Assembly (NCBI GenBank): GCA_903905505.1
Contig: CAIVGL010000001.1
Location: 1 to 45,230 of the forward strand
From: an uncultured Bacteroidia bacterium
GTDB taxonomy: Bacteria > Bacteroidota > Bacteroidia > Bacteroidales > Prolixibacteraceae
Reading direction: 5' to 3'
Length of the DNA stretch: 45,230 nt
Shown here: in pieces, positions 1-8,321 of the stretch
How positions within the stretch are numbered: the stretch's first letter is position 1
How the letters are laid out: each line of letters starts with the position of its first letter
Program-made: the position numbers and the translations under genes
Notes under the pieces: model-generated
Databases searched by the model: none
Told to the model about the DNA's origin: nothing
The model's input: the letters and a program-made list of their open reading frames with translations, nothing else

Positions 1-14
1 GATGAAATAACTAA

Positions 15-74
15 CGTGATTTTTTAATAAAGAAAAATTAAACACAGTAGGCACAATAGGTCACATTAGAAATA
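15..74. repeat. Direct repeat, copy 1 (60 bp)
   Basis: Bases 15-74 are identical to bases 90-149, giving a 75-base period. Inside the unit the pattern CACAnTAGG recurs with small changes (CACAGTAGG, CACAATAGG, then CACATTAGA), so the unit has an inner period of about ten bases. A 25-base stretch at 5-29 recurs at 150-174. Function is not known. Confidence 0.9.
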
Positions 75-89
75 TTATGAAAAAACTAC

Positions 90-149
90 CGTGATTTTTT
101 AATAAAGAAAAATTAAACACAGTAGGCACAATAGGTCACATTAGAAATA
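90..149. repeat. Direct repeat, copy 2 (60 bp)
   Basis: Exact second copy of bases 15-74. The core AGTAGGCACAATAG at 121-134 is the reverse complement of 213-226, so this copy can fold onto the inverted copy just before maf. Confidence 0.9.
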
Positions 150-238
150 AAATAACTAACGTGATTTTTTAATATCGCTACATCAATTTCAAACTCATCA
201 ACCTATTGTGTACTATTGTGCCTACTATGGTTTTTTTT
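121..238 (+). terminator. Possible long-range hairpin plus T-tract
   Basis: AGTAGGCACAATAG at 121-134 pairs perfectly with CTATTGTGCCTACT at 213-226, and pairing can continue imperfectly through CACA and TAG. The right arm is followed four bases later by eight T (231-238). This resembles a terminator for a gene left of the window, or a leader structure before maf. The loop of about 80 bases is long for an intrinsic terminator, so the role is inferred only. Confidence 0.35.
150..174. repeat. Direct repeat, truncated copy 3 (25 bp)
   Basis: Bases 150-174 match bases 5-29 exactly (a 145-base shift) and then diverge. This is the start of a third unit that stops before the CACAnTAGG part. Confidence 0.8.
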
Positions 239-249
239 AACCGAATACT

Positions 250-819
250 ATGCTTAAAGATTACAACGTTATACTTGCTTCAAAATCACCACGTAGGCGA
301 CAATTATTAGATGGACTGAACATTCCATTTGAAGTGGTTATCCATGAGGTTGACGAAGTTTTTCCTGAAGGGTTATCCTTAGAAGAGATCCCCGTTTACC
401 TAGCAAAACTTAAGGCAGAACCGTTTGCAGATGAGATAAGTCACAATGCGCTAATCATCACGGCAGATACCATAGTCTGGGTCGACGAGATGGTTCTTGG
501 CAAGCCACTCGATTATGAACACGCTGCCGCGATGCTGCGTCAACTATCCGGCAAGAAACATATCGTGGCAACAGGAGTATGTCTGACCACAAAATCAAAA
601 CAAGTTAGCTTCTGCGACACCACAGAGGTTTATTTCAAAGAGCTTACCGACAGTGAGATTAAGTATTATCTCGACAATTATAGACCTTACGACAAAGCTG
701 GGTCCTATGGAGTTCAGGAATGGATTGGCTACATTGCGATAACAAAAATTAAAGGTTCGTACTTTAATGTTATGGGACTTCCGGTTCAAAGACTTTACGA
801 AGAGCTGCAGAAATTCTAA
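250..819 (+). CDS. maf: Maf-like nucleotide pyrophosphatase
   Basis: Maf/HAM1-superfamily protein of 189 residues, the usual family length. Known members hydrolyse non-canonical or modified nucleoside triphosphates (dTTP, UTP and modified bases) to monophosphates in the cytoplasm, as house-cleaning enzymes. The sequence shows the N-terminal substrate loop SKSPRRR (residues 11-17), the ADTIVW segment with the probable catalytic Asp73, GKPLD just after, and the C-terminal YDKAGSYGVQEW segment typical of the YhdE-like subgroup. The ATG at 250 follows the repeat cluster. The next gene starts only 24 bases after the stop, so the two may be co-transcribed. Exact nucleotide preference cannot be read from sequence. 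Confidence 0.95.
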   Translation: MLKDYNVILASKSPRRRQLLDGLNIPFEVVIHEVDEVFPEGLSLEEIPVYLAKLKAEPFADEISHNALIITADTIVWVDEMVLGKPLDYEHAAAMLRQLSGKKHIVATGVCLTTKSKQVSFCDTTEVYFKELTDSEIKYYLDNYRPYDKAGSYGVQEWIGYIAITKIKGSYFNVMGLPVQRLYEELQKF

Positions 820-843
820 TTCAACATCTTTAAATAGATCAAA

Positions 844-2991
844 ATGAAAAGATTAACACTTTCGCTGATTTTTCTCTTCACCATTTTCTCTTCAACCTTT
901 GCCAAAGAAGGGATGTGGATCCCAACTTTATTGCAAAAATACAACATCGAGGAGATGACACAAATGGGCTTTAAGCTTACGGCTGAAGACATATATAGTG
1001 TCAATCATGCCAGCATGAAAGATGCCGTGGTTCTATTTGGAGGAGGGTGCACAGGCGAAGTAATATCGGATGACGGGCTATTGATCACCAACCACCATTG
1101 CGGATTTAGTCAAATACAGAGTCATAGCTCCATCGCACACGATTATCTCACCGATGGATTCTGGGCCATGAACAAAAACGAAGAGTTGACAAACCCAGGA
1201 TTGACAGTCCAGTTTTTAGTTCAAATGGAAGATGTTTCAGTTGCCGTTTTAATGAATACAACGTCAAAGATGACACCAGATGTTCGGGCTGACACCATAG
1301 CAAAAAATACAGAGCGGGTTAAAAAACGCTACATGGGAAAATCGGGTTACTTGGCAGAGATTAAACCCTTATTCAATGGTAATCAATACTACCTTTATCT
1401 TTATGAGGTTTTTAAAGATGTTCGCTTAGTTGGAGCACCACCCATGTCAATTGGCAAATTTGGTGGTGATACCGACAACTGGATCTGGCCAAGGCATACT
1501 GGCGACTTCTCACTTTTCAGAATTTATGCTGGCAAAGACAATAAGCCAGCTGCTTACTCGCCTCAGAATGTCCCTTACCACCCGAAGAAACACTTTCCAA
1601 TAAATATAAAGGGATTTAAAGAGGGTGATTTTACCATGGTCTTTGGAAATCCAGGAAGCACGCAGCGTTATATCCCTTCGCAAGCGATTGACCTAATTCT
1701 GAATCAAAGCGATCCAGCAAAAGTCGCGATTCGAACAACAAAACTTAACATCTGGGCCGATGAGATGAAAACAGATCCAGGTGTTCGCATGCAGTACGCC
1801 AGCAAATATGTGAGCAACGCCAACTATTGGAAAAAATGGCAAGGTGAGATCAAAGGATTGGAGCGGTTAGATGTTCTGAACGAAAAAAAGAGAGAAGAAA
1901 AACTATTTCAAGAGTGGGTTCAAGCTGACCCAGAACGATTAGCCAAATACGGGACAATTCTTGAAGAGTTCGAAAAGTTATATGCTGAATTCAAGCCACT
2001 TCAAGCGGCCTACGATGCCTATACCGAATGTATTTTTAGAGGATCCGATATTTTTTCGCTTGCGTTACGGATTGAGAACACTGAGTCAAGATCCAGCAAC
2101 ACAACATTAGCCTCTGCCAACCCTCCGAAAGCAAAAGAATCGTTTTCTGGTTATTTCAAAGATTACAATCAAAAGACAGATGAGAAAGTATGGCTTGCGC
2201 TGCTGAAGATTTTTGCTGATCGAATGAATGCACATTCACTTTCACCAGAATTAAAGCAGTCTCTAGTCAATTTGAATTCAGATCGATTTCTGGATAAAAC
2301 TTATCGAAAATCGATCCTAAAGGACAGCGCAGAACTAACCAAAATGATTGCTGAATTTAATCCAAAAGCAAAAACTAAGCTTCACAAAGACCCCGTCTAC
2401 AAGCTTTACACCTTGTTACTTGACCATTACAAATCAAAGGTAGAACTACAATACAAGAAACTATTTTACGCCATTGATGCCAATCAGCGAAACTATACTG
2501 CCGCGCTATTGGAACAGCATGCAGGGGCACGGATGTTAGCCGATGCGAATCTGACACTGCGCGTGGCGTATGGGAAAATAGAGGGATTTAAGCCTGCCGA
2601 TGGAGTGTCATACACCTATTTCACAACCCTTAAAGGGATAATTGAAAAAGACAATCCCGCCATTGAGGACTACCATGTGCCTTTGAAATTGAAACAGCTT
2701 TATCAGACTAAGGATTTTGGTCCATATGCCAATCAAACAGGAGATGTTCCAGTGGCCTTTTGCGCTTCAAATCACACCACGGGTGGAAACTCCGGAAGTC
2801 CCGTTGTCAATGGCAATGGGGAGCTTATCGGGGTGAATTTCGACCGATGCTGGGAAGGGACCATGAGCGATCTTAAATATGATCCCGATCAATGTCGTAA
2901 TATTGCTTTGGATATCAGATACGCACTTTTTGTGATTGACAAATATGCAGGAGCAGGCTATCTTTTAAAAGAGATGGAGATCATTCAATAA
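844..2991 (+). CDS. S46 family dipeptidyl-peptidase, DPP11-like
   Basis: Exported serine exopeptidase of 715 residues that removes dipeptides from the N-terminus of oligopeptides, probably in the periplasm. A signal peptide spans residues 1-20 (ending STFA). The chymotrypsin-type triad is visible: His85 in TNHHCG, Asp221 in PRHTGDF and Ser650 in GGNSGSP. The residue 18 after the serine is Arg668 (in NFDRCWEG). In Porphyromonas DPP11 the equivalent Arg673 confers Asp/Glu specificity at P1, while DPP7 has Gly there, so Asp/Glu preference is inferred. A helical domain fills the middle. The gene lies 24 bases after maf and 24 before the rhodanese gene. Confidence 0.95.
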   Translation: MKRLTLSLIFLFTIFSSTFAKEGMWIPTLLQKYNIEEMTQMGFKLTAEDIYSVNHASMKDAVVLFGGGCTGEVISDDGLLITNHHCGFSQIQSHSSIAHDYLTDGFWAMNKNEELTNPGLTVQFLVQMEDVSVAVLMNTTSKMTPDVRADTIAKNTERVKKRYMGKSGYLAEIKPLFNGNQYYLYLYEVFKDVRLVGAPPMSIGKFGGDTDNWIWPRHTGDFSLFRIYAGKDNKPAAYSPQNVPYHPKKHFPINIKGFKEGDFTMVFGNPGSTQRYIPSQAIDLILNQSDPAKVAIRTTKLNIWADEMKTDPGVRMQYASKYVSNANYWKKWQGEIKGLERLDVLNEKKREEKLFQEWVQADPERLAKYGTILEEFEKLYAEFKPLQAAYDAYTECIFRGSDIFSLALRIENTESRSSNTTLASANPPKAKESFSGYFKDYNQKTDEKVWLALLKIFADRMNAHSLSPELKQSLVNLNSDRFLDKTYRKSILKDSAELTKMIAEFNPKAKTKLHKDPVYKLYTLLLDHYKSKVELQYKKLFYAIDANQRNYTAALLEQHAGARMLADANLTLRVAYGKIEGFKPADGVSYTYFTTLKGIIEKDNPAIEDYHVPLKLKQLYQTKDFGPYANQTGDVPVAFCASNHTTGGNSGSPVVNGNGELIGVNFDRCWEGTMSDLKYDPDQCRNIALDIRYALFVIDKYAGAGYLLKEMEIIQ

Positions 2992-3015
2992 TGAATCAAA
3001 CCTAACTAAATACCC

Positions 3016-3408
3016 ATGAAAAACCAATTGAGTTTTTACGAATCTAAGCTCGCCTACGAGCTTGATGCCTCTGATCTTTTCGATGCGCTTAAAGATGGTC
3101 AAGCCATAATTGTAATTGATGCACGCACACCTAATTTTTATCAAACCGAACACATTCCCAATGCCATCAACCTACCCCACCGAACGATGTCAGAATCGAC
3201 TACTGCAGAACTTGACAAGCAATTTCTGTATGTCGTTTATTGTGATGGTGTAGGCTGTAATGCCTCTACAAAAGGGGCCTGCAACTTATTGGAACTTGGC
3301 TTTGAGGTAAAAGAATTAATTGGAGGTATCGCTTGGTGGAAGCAAGAAGGGTTTGAGACGATTGGAACGCAAGGATCAGTTGGAACACCTATTTTTTGCG
3401 GGTGTTAA
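3016..3408 (+). CDS. Rhodanese-like domain protein
   Basis: Single-domain rhodanese of 130 residues with no signal peptide, so cytoplasmic. The first half carries the IDART segment and HIPNAINLPH, both typical of the fold. The active-site loop starts at Cys76 in YCDGVGCNAS, with a second Cys81 within the loop, and the C-terminal half has the GGIAWWKQEGF motif. Such proteins transfer sulfane sulfur or bind thiols; the substrate is unknown. It ends in CGC, giving further cysteines at the C-terminus. It converges with mutS2, whose stop is only seven bases away. A link to the 2-thiouridine enzyme MnmA elsewhere in the window is possible but unsupported. Confidence 0.9.
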   Translation: MKNQLSFYESKLAYELDASDLFDALKDGQAIIVIDARTPNFYQTEHIPNAINLPHRTMSESTTAELDKQFLYVVYCDGVGCNASTKGACNLLELGFEVKELIGGIAWWKQEGFETIGTQGSVGTPIFCGC

Positions 3409-3415
3409 TTTTTGA

Positions 3416-5902
3416 CTATCCCAATTCTACCACGGTAATTCCTGAGCCTCCAAATTGAATCTGTTCATCACGAACACTTTTTACGGCAGGTTCTGTTCTT
3501 AGGTATTTCTGTATCAGATCACGCAGTACACCATTCCCTTTGCCATGCAAGATGCGCAGCTCGTTGGCATCAACCATAATTGCCTCATCAACGAAAGCCT
3601 GAATCTCTTGCAACGCCTCATCGGCTCGCTTTCCTCGTACATCGATGCTTGGCTTAAAAACCAACTTTCGTTCACCAATCTCTTGGTTGATACGTCCAAT
3701 GGTTTGATTTTCAACCTTATTCTTTTTGACCTCACTATGAGAGACTGATTCAATCTTACTTCGATCAACAACGGAACGAAGATGCCCAAAAGCTAAGGTG
3801 ATCTTATTTGTTTTGATCTCTAAAACCTCGCCCAATGTCTCTTGCCCAATCAATCGAACCCAGCCACCAACGGCAATCTCGGCAGGGGCTTTTTTCGGAA
3901 CGATCACCTCCTTTTTCTTCTCTTCTACCTTAGGCTCTTGCTCGCTGCGTGTGATCTTTTGTTGCTTTAACTTCTCCATCTTACGCAGGATCTTATCTTC
4001 TTGCAATTCCTGATCTTTGGAGATCTCGCTTTTAAAGGCCTCAAATTTCTGACGCGCCTCCTGCGTTTTCTCTTTCTCTGCCTCTGCTTCTTTGATATCT
4101 CGTATAGTCCGTTCGATGATCTTATTTGCACCCGAGAGAATCTCTTCGGCCTCCCGCTTCGCGTTATCTAAAATCTCTTTTCGCAGCCTTTTCGTATCGG
4201 CCATTCCTGCATCATAAGTTACCGCCAGCTCTTCAAGTCGCTTCTCCTCTTGCCGGATCTTTTGCCGTTTACTCTCCCAGTATTTCTTATCTCGAATGAT
4301 CTCCCGAAGATGCTTATCAAAATCGATATGATCGACACCAATCTTAGCCGTTGCATCTTGCAAGATATCTTCAGGCAATCCGATTTTTCGAGCAATCTCA
4401 AAGGCAAATGAACTACCAGGTTTCCCACTCTGAAGCTGAAATAGAGGTTCCATGCGATGCGAATCGTACATCATCGCACCATTCGCGATGCCAGGAGCCG
4501 AAGAAGCAAAATGTTTTAAGTTGGTATAATGGGTCGTTATCACACCAAAAGATCCCAAGGCATTGATCTTATTCAAGATCGATTCGGCAATAGCCCCTCC
4601 CAACATAGGCTCTGTTCCTGTGCCGAACTCGTCAATAAGCACCAACGATTCGGGGGTGCAATTCTTGACAAAGTACTTCATATTATAGAGGTGAGAGCTG
4701 TAGGTACTTAGGTCGTTATCTAGAGACTGGTCATCACCAATATCCATAAATATAGACTTAAACAACCCTGTTCGACTATCGATCTGAACGGGTATTGGGA
4801 TGCCACACTGCACCATATATTGGAGAAGACCTACTGTTTTCAGACAGACCGATTTACCTCCAGCATTCGGCCCTGAGATCAGCAAAATACGATCTTGCTT
4901 GTCGAGGCGAATATTTAACGGGACTATTTTTCGTGCTTCGCGGGCTAAGTTTATTTCCAACAACGGATGTCGAGCAGCAATCCAGTCCAACTCTAACTCT
5001 TTGGTAATAATGGGCCTAGCTGATTTACTTTCAATGCTCCAGATTGCTTTAGCCCGAATAAAATCAAGCACGGCTAACACTTGGTATGAGTAAGCGATAT
5101 CGTCGGCGTAAGGACGAACATCATCAGTGAACCGGGTAAGAATCTTCACGATTTCGCGACGTTCTGCCGATTCGAGTTCACGTATTCGATTATTTGTCTC
5201 AACGATCTCTTCAGGTTCGACATACGACGTTTTCCCTGTAGCCGATTCATCGTGAATTATCCCTTTGATCTTCCGCTTATTCGCTGCACCCACAGGGATA
5301 ACAGCTCTTCCATCGCGCATTGAAACGGCTATATCCTTCTCCACTAATCCTTCAGCCTGCATTTTTCGTAGGATCGCACTCATGATCTTAGAAACAGACG
5401 ATTGAAGGGAGAAAATATCTTTACGGATTTGTGCTAATTCAGGAGAAGCATTATCTTTTATCTGTCCATGTTTATTTAAGATCTGATCGATACGCTCATA
5501 GATAAATGGAAAGACCTGCACGTTTTTAACCACCTCTTTTAATCGAGGGAAAGATTCTTGCTCTGTATTTCGAAAAAAGGCTACGATCGCACGAATGGTT
5601 TCAAGCGAGCGTCTCAGATCAAAGATCTCAATAACATCCATAAAGGAGCCTTCGACTTTCGATCGTTGAAGAGCGGGTCTCATATCTATAAAATAACCAT
5701 TGGGAAAGCTCATCCCATCGCCAACGATCTTAACAAATTCGATGGTTTCATCCAGCAACCGCTCAACGGTATCTTTGTCTGAAGTAAACTGACACGCTTC
5801 CACCTGTTCTTTCCCAAGCGAGCTCAAACAGCGCGCTTGAAGAAATTCGCGCACCTTTTCAAAGCCAATCTTACTCTCAAAATTCGAAGGATAGATACCC
5901 AT
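3416..5902 (-). CDS. mutS2: MutS2 family ATPase with Smr domain
   Basis: MutS2 homologue of 828 residues, normal length. MutS2 acts on branched DNA or collided ribosomes depending on species, and does not carry out mismatch repair. The N-terminal half is the helical clamp and lever region. The P-loop GPNAGGKS lies near residue 345, followed by Walker B (VLIDEFGTGTEP) and the ITTHY switch. A long charged coiled coil covers roughly residues 510-660. The C-terminal Smr nuclease domain holds DVRGKRADEAL near 753 and HGKGNGVLRDLI near 785. The ATG at 5902 lies about 17 bases after the predicted transcription start. Confidence 0.97.
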   Translation of the reverse strand: MGIYPSNFESKIGFEKVREFLQARCLSSLGKEQVEACQFTSDKDTVERLLDETIEFVKIVGDGMSFPNGYFIDMRPALQRSKVEGSFMDVIEIFDLRRSLETIRAIVAFFRNTEQESFPRLKEVVKNVQVFPFIYERIDQILNKHGQIKDNASPELAQIRKDIFSLQSSVSKIMSAILRKMQAEGLVEKDIAVSMRDGRAVIPVGAANKRKIKGIIHDESATGKTSYVEPEEIVETNNRIRELESAERREIVKILTRFTDDVRPYADDIAYSYQVLAVLDFIRAKAIWSIESKSARPIITKELELDWIAARHPLLEINLAREARKIVPLNIRLDKQDRILLISGPNAGGKSVCLKTVGLLQYMVQCGIPIPVQIDSRTGLFKSIFMDIGDDQSLDNDLSTYSSHLYNMKYFVKNCTPESLVLIDEFGTGTEPMLGGAIAESILNKINALGSFGVITTHYTNLKHFASSAPGIANGAMMYDSHRMEPLFQLQSGKPGSSFAFEIARKIGLPEDILQDATAKIGVDHIDFDKHLREIIRDKKYWESKRQKIRQEEKRLEELAVTYDAGMADTKRLRKEILDNAKREAEEILSGANKIIERTIRDIKEAEAEKEKTQEARQKFEAFKSEISKDQELQEDKILRKMEKLKQQKITRSEQEPKVEEKKKEVIVPKKAPAEIAVGGWVRLIGQETLGEVLEIKTNKITLAFGHLRSVVDRSKIESVSHSEVKKNKVENQTIGRINQEIGERKLVFKPSIDVRGKRADEALQEIQAFVDEAIMVDANELRILHGKGNGVLRDLIQKYLRTEPAVKSVRDEQIQFGGSGITVVELG

Positions 5903-5923
5903 GTCTACTTATAGATTACGGCA

Positions 5924-5931
5924 CAAAAATA
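5924..5931 (-). promoter_or_regulatory. -7 box for mutS2
   Basis: On the minus strand this reads TATTTTTG, an exact match to the Bacteroidota -7 pattern TAnnTTTG, placed about 22 bases before the mutS2 ATG. A well-spaced TTTG -33 box was not found. Confidence 0.5.
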
Positions 5932-6040
5932 AACAAGATATTCGGGATTGAAATTCAAATCTAAGCTTAAGTGGAAAAATGGGTGGCTTAGATCTAGTTG
6001 CCAGACCTAAAGGGAACTCCTAAAAGGTTAATAAGGAGAG

Positions 6041-6763
6041 TTAGAATGTGCCGTACAGCACATATTCATCGGTATTGCAAAAAACTTGGCTATAGATATA
6101 AAATCCAGCGCGGTTAGTCTCAATTTTTCGATTTAATTGAAGTATTGGATGACCCTGTCCCACGTTAAAATAGCCCTTCATTTTTTCGTCGGCAACAATG
6201 GCAAGAAGCTGCTGCTCACCTCCGCTAACCTCAACGTGATAATGCTTACGAAGGATGTCAAATAGAGACTTGTTCTCAAAATTCCGAGAGGTAAACCGTG
6301 GAAGGTTAACATTCGGAATCATGGTGATATCATAAAATACAGGTTTGCTGTTTACCAAACGTAAACGTTCGATATAGACACAGCCAGATTCTATTTCAGC
6401 CTTCGTTAGTGGAAAAGTAAAGGCCTGATTCCAAGTCCGAATCTCAGGCTTTATGATGATCGTTGTCGTTAAGTTATCTTGTCCGATGGCTGATGTAGTG
6501 CCAGTCATAGATAAGATCCCCACCCCTTTGGGCGAACCCTTAACAATGCTCCCTTTGCCTTGACGCCTTACAATATAGCCTTCATTGGTCAAACGATCAA
6601 GCGCTTTTCGAATGGTCGGTCGCGTGACATGATGCACCGTGCAAAGCTCATTCTCCGAAGGGAGAAAGTCTCCTTCACCAAACACACCTCCGGTAATATG
6701 AGACCTAAGGATCTCATAAACTTTACGATGTTGTGGAATTGAAGTCTCTTGCTGTTTTAACAC
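6041..6763 (-). CDS. GntR family regulator with UTRA domain
   Basis: DNA-binding regulator of 240 residues from the GTG chosen here. The N-terminal winged helix includes SENELCTVHHVTRPTIRKAL and the RRQGKGSIV wing; the rest is a UTRA ligand-binding domain (HutC/FarR type), which usually senses a sugar phosphate or related metabolite. The frame stays open to an ATG at 6841, but that would add 26 hydrophobic, Phe/Lys-rich residues and place the start upstream of a good promoter (6791-6822), so GTG at 6763 is preferred. It is divergent from the 2-oxo acid dehydrogenase operon, and a palindrome occurs at both promoters. Repressor of that operon and of itself is inferred; the ligand is unknown. 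Confidence 0.9.
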   Translation of the reverse strand: MLKQQETSIPQHRKVYEILRSHITGGVFGEGDFLPSENELCTVHHVTRPTIRKALDRLTNEGYIVRRQGKGSIVKGSPKGVGILSMTGTTSAIGQDNLTTTIIIKPEIRTWNQAFTFPLTKAEIESGCVYIERLRLVNSKPVFYDITMIPNVNLPRFTSRNFENKSLFDILRKHYHVEVSGGEQQLLAIVADEKMKGYFNVGQGHPILQLNRKIETNRAGFYIYSQVFCNTDEYVLYGTF

Positions 6764-6790
6764 GACACTAAATTTTAAGGGTACGAAGTG

Positions 6791-6822
6791 CAAAAATAGA
6801 TAAATAAATTTACAAAAACAAA
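6791..6822 (-). promoter_or_regulatory. Promoter of the GntR regulator gene
   Basis: Read on the minus strand: TTTG at 6822-6819, exactly 20 bases, then TATTTTTG at 6798-6791. Both boxes match the Bacteroidota promoter pattern. Transcription should start near 6785, leaving a leader of about 20 bases to the GTG at 6763 and excluding the ATG at 6841. Confidence 0.7.
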
Positions 6823-6838
6823 ATTTGTATTTACATGA
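6823..6838. promoter_or_regulatory. Operator-like site, copy 1
   Basis: ATTTGTATTTACATGA matches 13 of 16 positions of the reverse complement of the palindrome at 6924-6939. It directly abuts the -33 box of the regulator gene, a position suited to autorepression. Confidence 0.6.
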
Positions 6839-6923
6839 CAAAGGAATTTAAAAACGCATAAAATACTATAAACTTGACTTTTGTGATACAATTACCCTTT
6901 CGATTAAAATTAAAATACTATTT

Positions 6924-6939
6924 ACTTGTAAATACAAGT
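6924..6939. promoter_or_regulatory. Operator-like site, copy 2
   Basis: ACTTGTAAATACAAGT is a perfect inverted repeat (ACTTGTA, two bases, TACAAGT), a geometry typical of GntR/HutC-type operators. It covers the -33 box of the operon promoter, so binding would block transcription. Confidence 0.7.
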
Positions 6940-6956
6940 GAAATAAAATATCTTTG
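6925..6956 (+). promoter_or_regulatory. Promoter of the 2-oxo acid dehydrogenase operon
   Basis: CTTG at 6925-6928 (one mismatch to TTTG), 20 bases, then TATCTTTG at 6949-6956, an exact -7 match. Transcription should start near 6962, about 12 bases before the ATG at 6974, so the leader is very short. Confidence 0.7.
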
Positions 6957-6973
6957 CAGAAAATATTTTAATT

Positions 6974-8302
6974 ATGGCTGTTGTCGTTATCATGCCTAAG
7001 CAAGGGCAATCTGTTGAAAGCTGCATTATCACTGAATGGAATAAGAACAAAGGTGACCAAGTAAAAAAAGGGGATATCCTATTTGCCTACGAAACAGACA
7101 AGGCTTCATTTGAAGAAGAAGCTGCTGTTGATGGAGTTCTCTTAGCGGTATTTTACAATACGGGAGATGAAGTTCCAGTCCTTACAAATGTTTGTGTTAT
7201 TGGCGAACCAGGCGAATCAACAGACGGCTTTGCCCCTGGAGGAATCGCTTCAGTAAAAACCGAAGCACCTGAATTAGCCGTTTCATCTTCAACTAAAGAA
7301 GACGCACCTGCAGCAATAGTTGCAATCGAAACTTCAGCAAATTCAAGTTCAGAAGCCGTTTCACCAAGGGCTCGAATTTTAGCAGAGAATGAAGGGATCA
7401 ACCTTAATAATGTGCGAGGATCAGGGCCAAGCGGAAGAATTATAGAACAAGACATTCAGGTCATATTAGCCAATCGGCCAAAATCGACCCCGCTAGCCAA
7501 GAAAAAAGCCGGAGAAGAGCATCTTCAAGGTTCAGCCATTGGAAGCGGTCTGGGCGGATCAATCACCTCGAAAGATTTAACTCAACAAAATCAAGCCTCG
7601 GGAGCTGACTTCGAAATCAAAAAACTATCAAATATCCGCAAGCTTATTGCGAAGGCAATGCATCAATCGTTGCAGAACTCAGCTCAGCTTACCCATCACC
7701 TTGGAGCCGATGCGCGTAGAATGTTAGAATGGCGCAGAAAAATTAAAAAAGCTACCGATGGCGGTTATCCCGTAAACATCACCATTAATGATATGGTCTG
7801 TTATTCGGTGATTAAGGCCTTAAAACAATATCCTCAAGCAAACGCTCATTTCTTAGGAGATAGCGTTAAATACTTTAATAATATAAGTCTTGGAATAGCG
7901 GTCGATACCGACCGTGGGTTAATGGTTCCAGCGATTCGGAATGCAGGAAATCTCACCATTCAAGAACTATCAAACAACATGCGTGACGTTGCTGCCGCTT
8001 GTCGAAAAGGGGCGATTGATCCAGAGTTACTCTCATCAGAAGCAGCCTCATTTACCGTATCAAACCTAGGCAATTACGGTGTTGAAATGTTCACTCCAGT
8101 CATCAACCTTCCTCAGGTAGGGATTCTTGGGGTCAACACAATTGTGCCACGACCAAAAGATTTAGGCGACGGTGCTTATGGTTTTGTACCATACATCGGA
8201 TTAAGCTTAACCTACGATCACCAAGCACTTGATGGAGGCGAGGCTACCCGCTTTTTAAAACAAATAGCGACAGAGATTGAAAATTTAGAATTTGAACTTT
8301 AA
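6974..8302 (+). CDS. 2-oxo acid dehydrogenase E2, lipoyl acyltransferase
   Basis: Core acyltransferase of 442 residues of a 2-oxo acid dehydrogenase complex; it moves the acyl group from E1-bound thiamine to CoA through a swinging lipoyl arm. Order: lipoyl domain with the lipoylated Lys43 in ETDKASFEEEA; linker rich in Ala, Glu and Ser; peripheral subunit-binding domain at about 129-163 (SPRARILAENEGINL...GRIIEQDI); a second linker; catalytic domain from about 215. The CAT-type motif DHQALDGG supplies His416 and Asp420. First gene of the operon, under the palindrome-covered promoter. The order E2-E3-E1 differs from the common E1-first layout. The acyl substrate cannot be told from sequence. 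Confidence 0.93.
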   Translation: MAVVVIMPKQGQSVESCIITEWNKNKGDQVKKGDILFAYETDKASFEEEAAVDGVLLAVFYNTGDEVPVLTNVCVIGEPGESTDGFAPGGIASVKTEAPELAVSSSTKEDAPAAIVAIETSANSSSEAVSPRARILAENEGINLNNVRGSGPSGRIIEQDIQVILANRPKSTPLAKKKAGEEHLQGSAIGSGLGGSITSKDLTQQNQASGADFEIKKLSNIRKLIAKAMHQSLQNSAQLTHHLGADARRMLEWRRKIKKATDGGYPVNITINDMVCYSVIKALKQYPQANAHFLGDSVKYFNNISLGIAVDTDRGLMVPAIRNAGNLTIQELSNNMRDVAAACRKGAIDPELLSSEAASFTVSNLGNYGVEMFTPVINLPQVGILGVNTIVPRPKDLGDGAYGFVPYIGLSLTYDHQALDGGEATRFLKQIATEIENLEFEL

Positions 8303-8321
8303 AAAAATAGGAGACACCAAA

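Noticed and set aside
15-174. Possible CRISPR array
   Set aside because: Only two full copies and one truncated copy; the copies are 60 bases with 15-base gaps, no spacer-like unique segments of regular length and no cas genes.
3545-5782. Plus-strand frames of 60-97 residues within mutS2
   Set aside because: All are shadows of the mutS2 reading frame with no family signal.
6005-6040. Weak hairpin after the GntR regulator gene (AACTCC...GGAGAGTT)
   Set aside because: Imperfect pairing and no T-tract on the minus strand; not strong enough to call a terminator.
6764-6841. ATG start at 6841 for the GntR regulator
   Set aside because: It would precede the predicted promoter and operator and add a hydrophobic segment unlike the family.
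8292-8321. TTG start of E3 at 8292
   Set aside because: Overlaps E2 and lacks a ribosome site, whereas ATG 8322 has AGGAGA at the right distance.
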